From NCBI GenBank assembly GCA_902984215.1, contig CADWAF010000213.1:1-17041 (forward strand): a stretch of DNA of 17,041 nucleotides, in the 5' to 3' direction. The stretch's first letter is position 1, and each line of letters begins with the position of its first letter. The translations under genes and the position numbers were made by a program. Positions 1 through 7,594 of the stretch are shown here, piece after piece. Under the pieces are notes generated by a model. That model made no database searches and was not told the DNA's origin. It saw only the letters and a list, made by a program, of their open reading frames with translations. Source of the stretch: Willaertia magna. Taxonomy: Eukaryota > Heterolobosea > Eutetramitea > Acrasida > Naegleriidae.

Positions 1-809
1 ATCTTGAATGTCAAAATCTAATTCCTTTTAAATCTTCCGGTTAATTTACCTTGTCCAACAACACCCCATGGAATAAATCCTAAATCTAATTCTTTGGACA
101 TTGGTAACACTTCTTGTTCAATACTTCTGTCAATATTTTCCTTGATAAGCAATGAAAGGGGAAAGCGCGTGGATGTTGGCGTAAGTGTTTGCTCTGGCAA
201 CAACCCATGCTGGACAATCACTAATAGCAACGTGAAGTACTTTACCACTCTTTACAAGATCATCTAACCATCTAATTAATTCTGTCACGTCACATGTGAA
301 ATCCCAAAAATGAATGTACAATAAATCAATATAATCTAATTGTAATCTTTGTAAACTTGCTTCAACTGATTGAATTAAATTCTTCTTATGATTACCAGTT
401 TGATTTGGTTTTGTTTCCATTGGACCACTATATTTAGTTGCTATAACTAAATCATTTCTATTAATGTTATGCTTTTTAATTAAATTACCAATCATTATTT
501 CAGATTGACCAAGTGAATAGAAATTTGCAGTGTCAATAAAATTACCACCACGTTGAATATAATCTAAAAAGATTTTTTCTTGTTCTTCATCTTTACCACC
601 AATTCCCTTGTTTTCAATTTAATATTTAAATTAATTCAAAGGGCTGTCAAATAAGATACTTACAAAACCATCAGTAAAAATTGGATTGTAGCCAAAGTGA
701 ACAGCGCCAAGCCAATTGGAAAAACTCTCAAACCTGAACTTTTACTTAAAATTCTGTAGGTTGGAATGTTGGAAGTGTTGTTGTTATTATCAGTATTTGT
801 TTGTGACAT
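1..809 (-). pseudogene. aldo/keto reductase, frame-broken and possibly incomplete at its 3' end
   Basis: NADPH-dependent aldo/keto reductase of the bacterial/protist type. Exon 1 begins at the ATG at 809 (MSQTN..., then PTYRILSKSSGLRVFPIGL). A 57-nt intron (607-663, GTAAGT...AAG) leads to GIGGKDEEQE, FIDTANFYSLGQSE (catalytic-site Asp and Tyr), VIATKYSG, SVEASLQRLQLDYIDLLYIH and GKVLHVAISD. Two breaks are plain. Near 706-709 the frame moves after PIGL and continues as GAVHFGYNPIFTDGF, as if one G were lost from GGG. At 130-135, AYQGKY runs into TGA, while DRSIEQEVLP...GQGKLTGRFKR follows in another frame (net loss of 2 mod 3; 8 nt would fit). A third is likely near 15-25, where RFKRN stops but ELDFDIQD follows in a shifted frame. 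Conservation between the breaks is good, so this is a recent pseudogene or a locus with sequence errors. The family is secure; the pseudogene status is not. Confidence 0.72.
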
Positions 810-1381
810 GTCTATTTGCTTAATTTTTAATGAATTTGTTGTTGAAAAGACTGTTCTTTGCAATTAGTTTTTATAGAGGTTATAGGTGTAACAATTCCAT
901 CCATAGTACTCACAAAAGTAAGGACTATTTGCGCAAGAAGTCAACTGAGCGACGAAGGACGTATTATAAAACCACTCGTTAAAAAGACCTGTACTATGTT
1001 GTTCGGCGTTTACAATTATTTCTTTGAATTATTAACAATAGTTCATTTTTCGTTAAACCTAAAAGTTTAATTTTATAATTTAAATTATTTAAAATATTTT
1101 CATTTCATAAAGCAATAATTATCTTTAAAGTATTGCAATAAATATTCTTTTATTTCAACTTTAACTTTATTCATTGGTTTTTGTAAATAGTTTGTTAAAA
1201 ATAATTTTATTCTCTTCTTTTTGATTTTCTGTTAAAGATATCGGTAATTTGTTTGAAATTTAATTAAAGTACAAATTTTTTATTTGTCATTATAATATAT
1301 AATTAAAATATTTAAAATAAATAAAGAACAAATATATATTACGTTTTATTAATGTTATTAAAATAAAAAATCAAAATAATT
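810..1381. other. intergenic: 5' side of the reductase gene and 3' side of the RCC1 gene
   Basis: No gene seen. The part nearest the reductase (about 860-1030) is less AT-rich than the rest and holds a TATA-like TATAAAA on the minus strand near 970. It also holds a minus-strand 25-codon reading frame starting at an ATG near 905, upstream of the reductase start, which could be a leader ORF but has no other support. From about 1070 to 1381 the sequence is almost pure A/T. Confidence 0.5.
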
Positions 1382-2503
1382 TTAAAATAAAATTTCTGCG
1401 TCAGACACTTTGTTTTGTAAATTACAATTCCATAACTTTAATTTAAATTGATTAATTTCTTTACCATCCACTACATTATCATTAATAGAATAATCACTAA
1501 TTAACATATAAACTGTATCTGTAAAATAACAAGGCAAAAAATACTTTACCGTAAAATCAATTATATTGTTGTTATTATTATTACAATAATCTAATTCTTT
1601 AAATTCAACATCATGTCTTAAAAAATGATAATAACATTTACTATCATTTGCAAATAAATAAACATGTGAATTAATAAAAGTGGAAAAAACATTTTCAATT
1701 TTAATATCTGTTGTTGGCATAATTACTTTTTTGAAATCCGTATGATTATTATAAACATTTCCAGAAATATATACTTCTCCAGTAGTTGACAATAAAACTG
1801 AACCTTGTGCTACAGCACTAATCTTTTTTACTTTAAATGGAATAGCTATGTTTGTAAATAGAGAAACAGAATTTTTATATAAACTTAATTGATTTCTAGA
1901 ATTATCACCAGAACCATAAATGTTACCTAAACTATCTAAAACTAATGAATGATCATCTCCACATTGTACATCAATAATGTTTGTATATTGTAAAGTATCC
2001 ACTTTTACAAAACATGTTATATTATTATCACTAATCCCTAATTGACCATAAGTATTCACACCTGTAACATAAATAATATTATTTTTTGTAACAATAAACG
2101 TGTTATCAAATCCACATGTTACAATTTTAATTTCTTCATTTGGAATATTTGTTACTTTTTTAAAAAAATTATTATCTAATAATTGTTGTAAACTATTAGG
2201 ATCTGAAGGATATTCACCAAAAATAAATATTTCATTAATTTTATTAATGATTATACCATGTTCATAACCACATGCCATTAATTTAATATCATTTATTCCA
2301 TTAATCTTTTTAAATTGATTAATGTCATTATCAGAGTTTTTTCTAAACAAATCATATTCATCATAAACGAATAATTCTCCAAGTGTGTTGACAATTAAAA
2401 TAAAACCATTTCCCGATTTAATAAATTTAATGGGTTCTGGAAAAGAGAGAGATGTTTCTTCAGAAATATTTCTGCCCGCTTTAAGTGTTTTGAACAAGTG
2501 CAT
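1382..2503 (-). CDS. RCC1-repeat (beta-propeller) protein
   Basis: Single-exon gene, 373 residues, ATG at 2503. Successive propeller blades are visible: ACGYEHGIIINKINEIFIFG (about 78-97), VTCGFDNTFIVTKNNIIYVT followed by GVNTYGQLG (128-156), VQCGDDHSLVLDSLGNIYGSGDNSRNQLS (179-207) and a weaker SAVAQGSVLL...GEVYISG (229-248). The xCGxxHxxxL...GxxYxxGxNxxGQLG pattern is the RCC1 signature. Four clear repeats plus degenerate ends fit one roughly seven-bladed propeller of about 350-400 residues. No further domain is attached and there is no signal peptide or membrane segment. RCC1-like proteins can be Ran exchange factors, but most amoebal members are uncharacterised, and the degenerate repeats argue against calling this the true Ran GEF. 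It likely acts as an intracellular binding scaffold; its partner is unknown. Confidence 0.85.
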   Translation of the reverse strand: MHLFKTLKAGRNISEETSLSFPEPIKFIKSGNGFILIVNTLGELFVYDEYDLFRKNSDNDINQFKKINGINDIKLMACGYEHGIIINKINEIFIFGEYPSDPNSLQQLLDNNFFKKVTNIPNEEIKIVTCGFDNTFIVTKNNIIYVTGVNTYGQLGISDNNITCFVKVDTLQYTNIIDVQCGDDHSLVLDSLGNIYGSGDNSRNQLSLYKNSVSLFTNIAIPFKVKKISAVAQGSVLLSTTGEVYISGNVYNNHTDFKKVIMPTTDIKIENVFSTFINSHVYLFANDSKCYYHFLRHDVEFKELDYCNNNNNNIIDFTVKYFLPCYFTDTVYMLISDYSINDNVVDGKEINQFKLKLWNCNLQNKVSDAEILF

Positions 2504-2734
2504 TTTTTTGTTTCACTGAGTGATTCCTTGTTAACGTCAATTGTTTTTCAGTGGAAATAAAGGAAAGGTCAATTAGGAGTTTCTTCAATTGTAAAGACTT
2601 TTCAACTTTTTAGAAGATATGTACTTTAAGACATTATTGGGCTTCAAAAAATCAAAAATTAGGATTGGCACAAATATTTTACCAAATAACTTCATATTTT
2701 ATTAAAATACACTATTTACAACATCAATAAATAT

Positions 2735-4168
2735 TTAATAATCATTTAACAAATCTACAACTACTCTTTGGACATCTCCATTATGTTTTTGCAATAACTG
2801 AATTGCCTTATTTTCATCAAAGAATCCCATTTCTTTTAATAAAACTAATTCCTTTGCAAATGGCTTAATTTGTGGGGCTGGTTGATGAACTGGATGATTG
2901 ACGACAGGTTGTTGAATTGGTTGAGTTACAACTGGTGGTTGTTGTTGAACAATAGGTTGTGGAGGAACAACAAAGTGTTGTGGTGGGACTACAAATTGTT
3001 GAGGGAATGGGAATTGAATATTTGGGAAAGTTGGTTGAGTTACAACTGGTTGTTGTGGTTGACTAAAAACAGGAGCTTGATTCTTTTCTTCTTTCTTTTC
3101 TTCCTTAACAATTGGTTGAATCTTTGGTACTTCGACTTTCTTTTCTTCTTTCTTTTGTTCTTCTTGTTTCTTTACTTCTTCAACCTTCTTAACTTCTTCT
3201 TTCTTTGGTTCTTCTTTCTTAACAACTTGTTGTTCTTCCTTCTTCTTTTCTTCAACTTGTTGTTGTTGTGGTTGTCTTTGATGAATTAAATCATGTAAAA
3301 TGCCCATTCCTCTTGGTTCTCTTTCTTCAAAAGAGTGAACACCTCCACAATGATTTACCTTCTTCTCACTGTTGAAGCATTTATCACAAAAGTCAAAATC
3401 ATAACAATTCTTACACTTCCATCTTTTACCAACAAAGTTTCTATGTCCACAACCATCGCAAACTACACCATAATGTGGATATTGTACATTATCAATATTT
3501 TCTTTAACGTAGCTCATTACATTGGTTAAACCACTTTGAACTTTATCCATATCTAAATCAATTTCAAGGATTGGTTCACCAGTCTTTTCATCTCTCTTAA
3601 AGAGAATGCCATTTTCTTGTTTCTTTTCTTCTTTTGCTTCTTGTTCAAGGTTTTGTCTCCAAGGACAGCCAAATGCTCTTTGTCTCCAAGGACAACCTCT
3701 ATTACCACCTCTGTTACCTTCTCTCATCCATCTTCTACAATGTGGAGGGATGATTTCTTCTTTCTTTGGTGGAATTATAACGGCAACCTTTAAGATTTGT
3801 TTATCAGAACTCTTCTTTGAAGAAGCTTGTAAGAAGATGTTATGCGCTAGGTTCCATTCTTCTTCGGATGAGAAATCGCACCATTCTCCTTCATCGTCAA
3901 CATATCTAAAGGTAAGATCTTCAGTTGATGTTACAAGGTTGGACTTTTTAACGTATTCAACAAAGTCATTATAAGTAAAGCCTGGTACATTAATAATAGT
4001 TCTGCGGATAGTAGTAGATTCACCTTCTTTCATTTGACCAGTAGGTACATTCTTGTTTTCAAAGAAATAAACCTTAAGATGAACTTGCTTTGAAGTTGGT
4101 TGATTTTGTTGTTGCAAAGGATGAACATAACTGCCAACAAAGTTTGGTTGATTATTATTTCTTAACAT
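2735..4168 (-). CDS. PB1-ZZ-UBA protein, p62/SQSTM1-like candidate autophagy receptor
   Basis: Single exon, 477 residues, ATG at 4168. N-terminal PB1 domain at about 28-133: a basic first strand (VHLKVYFF), then the acidic OPCA-type motif FRYVDDEGEWCDF followed by SSEEEW. ZZ zinc finger at about 231-283, with CxxC pairs C237/C240, C252/C255 and C261/C264 and histidines H273 and H278. A Lys/Glu-rich charged stretch (about 303-362), probably helical, is followed by a Gln/Pro/Val-rich region (363-435). The C-terminal UBA (about 437-475) has the ELVLLKEMGF start and the HNGDVQRVVVDLL third helix. This order is that of p62, without the FW domain of NBR1. Known p62 proteins polymerise through PB1, bind cargo through ZZ and ubiquitin through UBA; that role here is inference. 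Oddity: a duplicated GCPWRQ (158-163 and 167-172) between PB1 and ZZ. No acid-flanked LIR is obvious; FPNI at 381-384 is the best candidate. Confidence 0.88.
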   Translation of the reverse strand: MLRNNNQPNFVGSYVHPLQQQNQPTSKQVHLKVYFFENKNVPTGQMKEGESTTIRRTIINVPGFTYNDFVEYVKKSNLVTSTEDLTFRYVDDEGEWCDFSSEEEWNLAHNIFLQASSKKSSDKQILKVAVIIPPKKEEIIPPHCRRWMREGNRGGNRGCPWRQRAFGCPWRQNLEQEAKEEKKQENGILFKRDEKTGEPILEIDLDMDKVQSGLTNVMSYVKENIDNVQYPHYGVVCDGCGHRNFVGKRWKCKNCYDFDFCDKCFNSEKKVNHCGGVHSFEEREPRGMGILHDLIHQRQPQQQQVEEKKKEEQQVVKKEEPKKEEVKKVEEVKKQEEQKKEEKKVEVPKIQPIVKEEKKEEKNQAPVFSQPQQPVVTQPTFPNIQFPFPQQFVVPPQHFVVPPQPIVQQQPPVVTQPIQQPVVNHPVHQPAPQIKPFAKELVLLKEMGFFDENKAIQLLQKHNGDVQRVVVDLLNDY

Positions 4169-4273
4169 TATGACTATTTTTTTTTAGATTGTTATTTGAA
4201 GATGCTATGGTTGGTTTTTGCCCCTTAAATAGTTTTCCATGTGGGGATAGAACTAGCGTTGGAAAGAAGTTTA

Positions 4274-4289
4274 TTTTTATCGATAAAAA
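4274..4289. promoter_or_regulatory. 16-bp perfect palindrome upstream of the p62-like gene
   Basis: TTTTTATCGATAAAAA is its own reverse complement. It lies 106-121 nt upstream of the ATG at 4168, in the 196-nt gap between this gene and the stop of the gene behind it. The ATCGAT core within A/T flanks is a plausible dimeric-factor site. No factor is known. Confidence 0.35.
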
Positions 4290-4364
4290 GGAGGTTACCT
4301 TCAATGAATTGGGAATTTGTAATTTGCATTATAAATTATAATTTTACAATTTCACGTGTTTTAT

Positions 4365-6263
4365 TTACATTAAAATTTGCATTTTTAGTGTCTCAAGTTC
4401 TTCCAGTAAATGTTGTTTTGGTTTAAGCAATATTGGATACTTTTTCAAAACGTTATTAAGTAGAAATATATCTTTTTCGAAATATGAAACATAATGTTGT
4501 CTTATTATGCCTAGATCAATAAAATTACTAATCTTTTCAATCTTTCTTCTGTACTGAGATATGTGAATGGAGGCAGCAAGCGTTAAGAAATACACATTAA
4601 TGGAAGATATATGGAAAGAATAGTCTGGTAAAGCAAAGTGATTATTTATACATGTATTGATTGCCTCTTCTATACTTTCGTCACTCTCTCCATATTCTAT
4701 TAAAATAAGGGCGTTTGATAAAGAAGCAAACACATTTTGCATTTTCATCAATTGAATCTTAATTTCATTATTCATTAAATTATTGTCATGTGAAGCAAGG
4801 TTATTCTATAAAATATGTAAAGCCTTAATAAAATCATAAATAGAAATACTTACCTTTAAAACCTCCAGTAATGTAGTGTAAAGGAGAACAGACTCCTTAG
4901 TTAGTGGTTGTGATACTATTCTAATAATTTCACATGGTAATTTTCCAATTGAATATAAATACATATTGCTTAATAATTTGGATACAAGACTCTTTTGGTT
5001 GTAAAATTGGATTCCAAATTTTTCAAAAAAAAGATTGGAACTATAGCTTAGCTTATGATTATTGTAGTCATAACACAATAATGAATGGTCATCAAATGCT
5101 ATCCCACAAATTATTCTAAACTTCGTGAGATGAAGTATATCCTCAGGTAAATCAAAATAAATTGAATAATTTGTATTTAATTCTGTCTCCAATTGCATAT
5201 TATATCCAATGTATTGTCCCGTTCTATAATTCTCATTCCTTAAACAAAGAAATTCATCAACTCTCCCTAAACACTTTCTAGCAAACTCTGAATTACCTTT
5301 CGTTAGAAAATGAATAGAAATAAAACAAAAACAACCAGCACATGCCACACTTTTACATGAACAAGAAAACTCATCCATCAAAATAATAGCCTTTTTAAAA
5401 GCGTCATCACATTGCTCTATCTGTCCTGTAACAACCTGACATACCATTGCATGTATTGAATAAAGTAATGCTAATACATCATTTTCATACTTCCCTTCCA
5501 TTGCTTCTTCATTAAAAAAGTTTTGTTCTAAAGCATGTTGTGAAATAATTGGAAACCCAAAAGAAATATAATTTAAATAGTAAGTATAGCTTGTTGTTTT
5601 AAAAACATTACAGTTTAATATTTTAAGGGTTGGGTTAACGAGATCATCGTAAGAAGTAAGTAGATCTGTTCCATTTTGAGTATTAAATAATTGTTCTGTT
5701 TTTTCCAAATTCTTTGATAAATTTTCCCTTTCATCCTCAACAATCCTTTTCTCCTTGTTACTTTTTAATTTCTTATTGTTGTTATTATTTGTTGATGATA
5801 TACCATTTGTTGTTACTTCTTGAGAAATATTTTCAGGCTGAAAATAACAGTAATGAAATTTAGGCTGTTGTTTCCTTTTCTTCATTACCTTATTGCCATC
5901 TTTCCTTGTTATATTAGCTCGGAAATGAAGTATCTCAAAATCTTGTTTTTTCTTATTCTTAGTAATATTGGTAGAGCTCGAAGGTGGTTTTCGGGATTGT
6001 TTTTTTCCTTCCTGCTGTTTACTATTCTCATTATATTGTTCATTAATGGTAAAGTTTTTGTTTGCTTTTTGAGCATAATTACTGCTTGAATTGTTGTTGG
6101 TAATATACACTTTTTGATTTGGGTATTTATTTGAATCGCCATTGTTGTGAATGATGTTTGATGATGTTGGATTTAAAGAGTAATTACCAGCAACTGTTAT
6201 ATTATTATTGTTAATAGAAGTAATGTTGTTTGAGTGATTACCGGAAACACTAGAAGAAATCAT
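4365..6263 (-). CDS. protein of unknown function, two exons, Asn-rich N-terminus
   Basis: Exon 1 is 6263-4854 and exon 2 is 4805-4365, split by a 48-nt intron (GTAAGT...TATAG) in phase 0: LLEVLK joins NNLASHDNNLMNNEIKI. Together they give 616 residues. The first ATG in frame is at 6263 (MISSSVSGNHSNN); an apparent hydrophobic extension before it starts with GTG and is not credible. About the first 110 residues are Asn/Ser/Lys low complexity, followed by basic clusters (TKNKKKQ, MKKRKQQ) that could be nuclear signals. The rest is a predicted helical body with several Cys (SCSCKSVACAGCFC, about 285-298) and no transmembrane run. The body (LLYSIHAMVCQVVTG...CDDAFKKAIILMDEF) faintly recalls the helical middle region of fungal-type Zn2Cys6 regulators, but no Zn cluster is visible, so this is only a suggestion. 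It diverges from the GNAT gene at 6996. Confidence 0.7.
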
Positions 6264-6352
6264 TATGCAAAGTAAAAGGATCAGCACTCTTTAAAATACT
6301 ATTGATTTCACAGGTTTGGTGAAAGTGCGCAATTTTTTCTTGTTCAGCAACT

Positions 6353-6409
6353 CTGTAAGAAGGAAACTGTTTCGAAAGGAGAAGAAGAATATTTGATGGG
6401 CTACCTTAC
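6353..6409 (-). other. candidate 5' UTR intron of the gene at 4365-6263
   Basis: On the minus strand a 57-nt stretch runs from GTAAGG to TTCCTTCTTACAG with a strong C/T-rich 3' half, the same length class as proven introns here. No ATG lies between its 3' end and the ATG at 6263, so splicing would leave that ATG as the first one. A coding role was tested: joining the flanks gives an open stretch, but it has no start and does not enter the downstream frame. Confidence 0.35.
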
Positions 6410-6578
6410 GTATTGCCACTAATTGTTTTTTCTAGAGCAACATGTCATTACTAATTAAATTACTAATGTCATTATACGTTTAATACTATTTCTCTAGAAC
6501 GGTGTTATTATCGTACTTTCTTGAATGGCAATACGACCTTTTGGTAAATAGATTACCATTGCAAAACAGTTAAATTTA

Positions 6579-6593
6579 CTGACCCATTCGCTC
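6579..6593 (-). promoter_or_regulatory. copy 1 of shared promoter motif GAGCGAATGrGTCAG
   Basis: Read on the minus strand this is GAGCGAATGGGTCAG, 14 of 15 identical to the copy at 6845-6859 and in the same orientation relative to its own downstream gene. It lies about 316-330 nt before the ATG at 6263. Confidence 0.4.
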
Positions 6594-6658
6594 AAATCAA
6601 AGGGAAAAATAATTATTGAAAGGATTCATTCATCTTTCCTAAAATTATTTTGGCTGTG

Positions 6659-6688
6659 TTATTATAAATTAAGTTATTCTAAATTAAG
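6659..6688. repeat. 15-bp tandem repeat, two copies
   Basis: TTATTATAAATTAAG (6659-6673) is followed directly by TTATTCTAAATTAAG (6674-6688), with one mismatch. It lies between the two copies of the shared motif in the divergent promoter. Confidence 0.6.
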
Positions 6689-6844
6689 GGAAACACTTGT
6701 GTGCGTTTAGGGATAGAAGTCAAAGCACATAATTAAAAAAAAATAATAACAGGCTTTTTCCATTGTTTGTGGATTTTTTTTTACGAAAAACAGAAAAAAG
6801 TATCTGCTTCGCATTAATTTTCAATTAAATAAAAAAAAATTTAG

Positions 6845-6859
6845 GAGCGAATGAGTCAG
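6845..6859 (+). promoter_or_regulatory. copy 2 of shared promoter motif GAGCGAATGrGTCAG
   Basis: GAGCGAATGAGTCAG on the plus strand, 137-151 nt before the GNAT ATG. It contains TGAGTCA (6852-6858), followed by GC, which is the classical bZIP/AP-1 core. Whether a bZIP factor binds here is inference. Confidence 0.4.
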
Positions 6860-6995
6860 CAACAAACATCATTAACATTTACCACTAATTTTAAAAAAAT
6901 TTAAATAAAATTCTATAGAAATTTCAAACTATAAATTTTCTATAAAAAAACCTTAACACAGACAATTATAATATTTAACTAAAAAACAAAACAAA

Positions 6996-7427
6996 ATGAA
7001 GAGAAATTTAATTAACTTATTCAAAACCAATAGAATCCAACTTAACACCATTACCTTACGTTCCTTCCAAACTAATTCTTACTTTTCAGCATCCACTGAA
7101 ATGTCAGATTATGTTTTTGATAAAAGTAATGAAAACAAATTCCAAGTTAAAGGCGATAAATTCTGGTTAGATTTACCAAATGGTCAAAAAGCACATTTAG
7201 ATTTTAAGGTTGTTGATCAAAATAAAAAGTTATATGAATTTTATTATTTAGAAGTTCCAGACGAATTTAAGGGAAAGGGAGTTGCAGAACCTTTTACTAA
7301 GAAATGTTTTGATTATGCAAAACAACAAGGTTGGAAAGTTAAACCTTCTGGACCAGGTGCAAGTTATTTGTCAGATGTTTTCTTGAGAGATTTCGGTGAT
7401 GAATATAAGGACATTATTCAAAAGTAA
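6996..7427 (+). CDS. YjdJ/NATD1-type GNAT N-acetyltransferase with mitochondrial-like leader
   Basis: Single exon, 143 residues, ATG at 6996 in the context AACAAAATGAA. Residues 1 to about 35 (MKRNLINLFKTNRIQLNTIT...) are rich in Arg, Lys, Leu, Ser and Thr with no acidic residue, as in a mitochondrial presequence. The rest is a minimal GNAT fold of the YjdJ/NATD1 group: an N-terminal strand pair (FWLDLPNGQKAHLDF), YEFYYLEVPDEFKGKGVAEPFTKKCFDYAKQQGWKV with the acetyl-CoA loop GKGVAE, then a short tail with SGPGASYLSDVFLRDF. Family members are about 90-110 residues, so the extra N-terminus matches the leader. They are proposed to bind acetyl-CoA; the acceptor substrate is unknown. An ATG at residue 36 (MSDYVFDKS) could give a cytosolic form. 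It diverges from the gene at 4365-6263 and converges on the TM2 gene. Confidence 0.85.
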   Translation: MKRNLINLFKTNRIQLNTITLRSFQTNSYFSASTEMSDYVFDKSNENKFQVKGDKFWLDLPNGQKAHLDFKVVDQNKKLYEFYYLEVPDEFKGKGVAEPFTKKCFDYAKQQGWKVKPSGPGASYLSDVFLRDFGDEYKDIIQK

Positions 7428-7445
7428 ATGTAAAATAATAATTTA

Positions 7446-7451
7446 AATAAA
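7446..7451 (+). terminator. AATAAA polyadenylation-type signal after the GNAT gene
   Basis: AATAAA starts 19 nt after the GNAT stop codon. In such an AT-rich genome the hexamer is common, so the assignment rests on position only. Confidence 0.3.
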
Positions 7452-7594
7452 ATGATTGGTACTTTACAACAAGTGATGTTTGATTTGTGAAATACTAGTC
7501 AATCAAGGAAGGATAAAAAGTAAAAGGATTAAAATCAAAAGAGAAATACCAATAAACTATTAAATACAATAAATTTAATAAATTAACAATAATT

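Larger units (their letters stand above)
6264..6995. promoter_or_regulatory. 732-bp divergent promoter region between the unknown gene (-) and the GNAT gene (+)
   Basis: No complete gene. It holds the repeated 15-bp motif (6579-6593 and 6845-6859), a 15-bp tandem repeat (6659-6688) and a possible 5' UTR intron of the minus gene (6353-6409). The part from about 6300 to 6720 is less AT-rich than the last 150 nt before the GNAT start, which are dominated by A/T runs. Confidence 0.55.

Noticed and set aside
3018..3029. FPNI (residues 381-384) as a LIR motif in the p62-like protein
   Set aside because: It lies in Pro/Gln low complexity with no acidic flank; kept only as a weak candidate.
2870..3289. 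Long plus-strand Leu/Trp/Phe-rich reading frame
   Set aside because: Antisense to the Gln/Pro/Lys-rich part of the p62-like gene; its composition is the mirror of that low complexity.
5820..6142. Reading frames on both strands inside the unknown gene
   Set aside because: Both overlap the Asn/Lys-rich part of the open main frame and show no independent domain.
6264..6287. Hydrophobic N-terminal extension resembling a signal peptide before the unknown gene
   Set aside because: It would start at GTG, which is not a usual nuclear start codon; the first ATG is at 6263 and no signal peptide follows.
6313..6420. Plus-strand stop-free stretch containing FGESAQFFLVQQLCKKE
   Set aside because: A stop lies immediately before it and it ends at TAA; the opposite strand is equally open, so neither has coding support.
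6579..6859. 15-bp inverted repeats as the ends of a transposon
   Set aside because: No target-site duplication and no homology extending beyond the 15 bp; the spacing and orientation fit promoter motifs better.
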